Shown here piece by piece: positions 63,689-64,000 of a stretch of 64,000 nt of DNA. The position numbers were made by a program, and so were the translations under genes. The DNA lies in contig NZ_JAJSDZ010000009.1 of the NCBI RefSeq assembly GCF_021272385.1, forward strand, positions 310,001 through 374,000, written 5' to 3'. How positions within the stretch are numbered: the stretch's first letter is position 1; the number at the start of each line of letters is the position of its first letter. Source of the DNA: Vibrio salinus. GTDB taxonomy: Bacteria > Pseudomonadota > Gammaproteobacteria > Enterobacterales > Vibrionaceae. Below the pieces are notes generated by a model that ran no database searches, had not been told where the DNA came from, and saw only the letters and a program-made list of their open reading frames with translations.

Positions 63689-64000
63689 ATGAAAAAGATT
63701 GAAGGTATCGTTCCGGTTATGTTGACCCCTTTTACAGAGGACAACAACATTGATTACCCGGCATTAGAACGTCTTATCGACTGGTATATTGATAATGGTG
63801 CGGATGCGTTGTTCGCTGTTTGTCAGTCAAGTGAAATGTTATTTCTTTCTCTTGAAGAACGGGTTGAGTTATCAGCATTTGTGGTAGAAAAAACCGCCGG
63901 TCGGATCCCGGTGATTTCTTCCGGACATATTTCCAGAGAGCTGGACAAACAGATAGAAGAGCTGGCCGCAGTAGCGGATACCGGTTGTGGTGCCGTGGTA
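63689..64000 (+). CDS. DapA-family lyase (N-terminal part; cut by window edge)
   Basis: The first 104 codons are present, starting at ATG 63689 after AGGACAGAG. The sequence KKIEGIVPVMLTPFTEDNNI, WYIDNGADALFAVCQSSEM and LSLEERVEL, then IPVISSGHISREL, is the N-terminal part of a dihydrodipicolinate synthase/N-acetylneuraminate lyase TIM barrel. The GTT(E)-type loop usually seen at CQSSE is diverged, so it may be a sugar-acid aldolase instead of DapA. It probably forms an operon with the DeoR-kinase fusion. Confidence 0.85.
   Translation, partial: MKKIEGIVPVMLTPFTEDNNIDYPALERLIDWYIDNGADALFAVCQSSEMLFLSLEERVELSAFVVEKTAGRIPVISSGHISRELDKQIEELAAVADTGCGAVV

Noticed and set aside
1..64000. CRISPR arrays, tRNA or rRNA genes
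   Set aside because: No regularly spaced direct repeats and no recognisable tRNA or rRNA sequence were seen by eye.

Overview
The window is chromosomal DNA of a gammaproteobacterium, almost certainly a member of the Vibrionaceae. The support is gene order plus protein resemblance. The runs yggS-proC-yggT-yggU-rdgB-hemW, sprT-rsmE-gshB-yqgE-ruvX-pilT, metK, tkt-epd-pgk-fba, mscS-argO-argP-yggE-pykF and then olsF occur in the same overall order as I recall for the Vibrio cholerae VC0450-VC0490 region. The species cannot be fixed from the sequence. No rRNA, tRNA or CRISPR array was found.

Layout. 1-4235 (minus): hemW (cut by the left edge), rdgB, yggU, yggT, proC, yggS. 4258-9803: pilT (plus), then ruvX, yqgE, gshB, rsmE, sprT and metK (minus); endA, usual between sprT and rsmE, is absent. 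10127-20428: tkt, epd, pgk and fba (plus), with an envelope-glycan insert between tkt and epd (LTA-synthase-like transferase, GT2 glycosyltransferase, oligosaccharyltransferase-like GT-C protein). 20479-23584 (minus): a second insert with an arylsulfotransferase-family protein, two small membrane proteins and a PAPS-type sulfotransferase. 23816-28663: mscS, argO/argP, a SIMPL protein and pykF.

29358-55639 is accessory. Its centre is a polymorphic-toxin locus. A 2349-residue Sec-exported SpvB/RHS protein (30407-37456) ends in a nuclease-like toxin tip and overlaps its presumed immunity gene. About 6 kb of displaced modules follow: fossil RHS fragments, small exported or membrane immunity-like genes, a truncated RHS core carrying an Ntox21-type tip with its immunity gene, and a third tip with its immunity gene but no RHS core. 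A ~700 bp direct repeat links the main gene to the second cassette and could allow tip switching by recombination. Next come an unknown exported protein, a sucrose isomerase of the MutB trehalulose-synthase type, an SDR, a WYL regulator, a NUDIX gene, an intact IS1595-family element with 8-bp target duplications, arfB, a chemoreceptor, a LysE/AraC pair and a diguanylate cyclase.

55696-64000: olsF (ornithine lipid synthesis), a MarC-family protein, a second diguanylate cyclase, a divergent yqhD/yqhC-like aldehyde-response pair, a DeoR-ribokinase fusion and the start of a DapA-family lyase cut by the right edge.

The most notable observations are the toxin cassette array with its fossil remnants, a duplicated Cys-bearing module inside the RHS protein, the MutB homologue, and an IS that splits both a perfect LexA-type palindrome and a possible 31-codon ORF.
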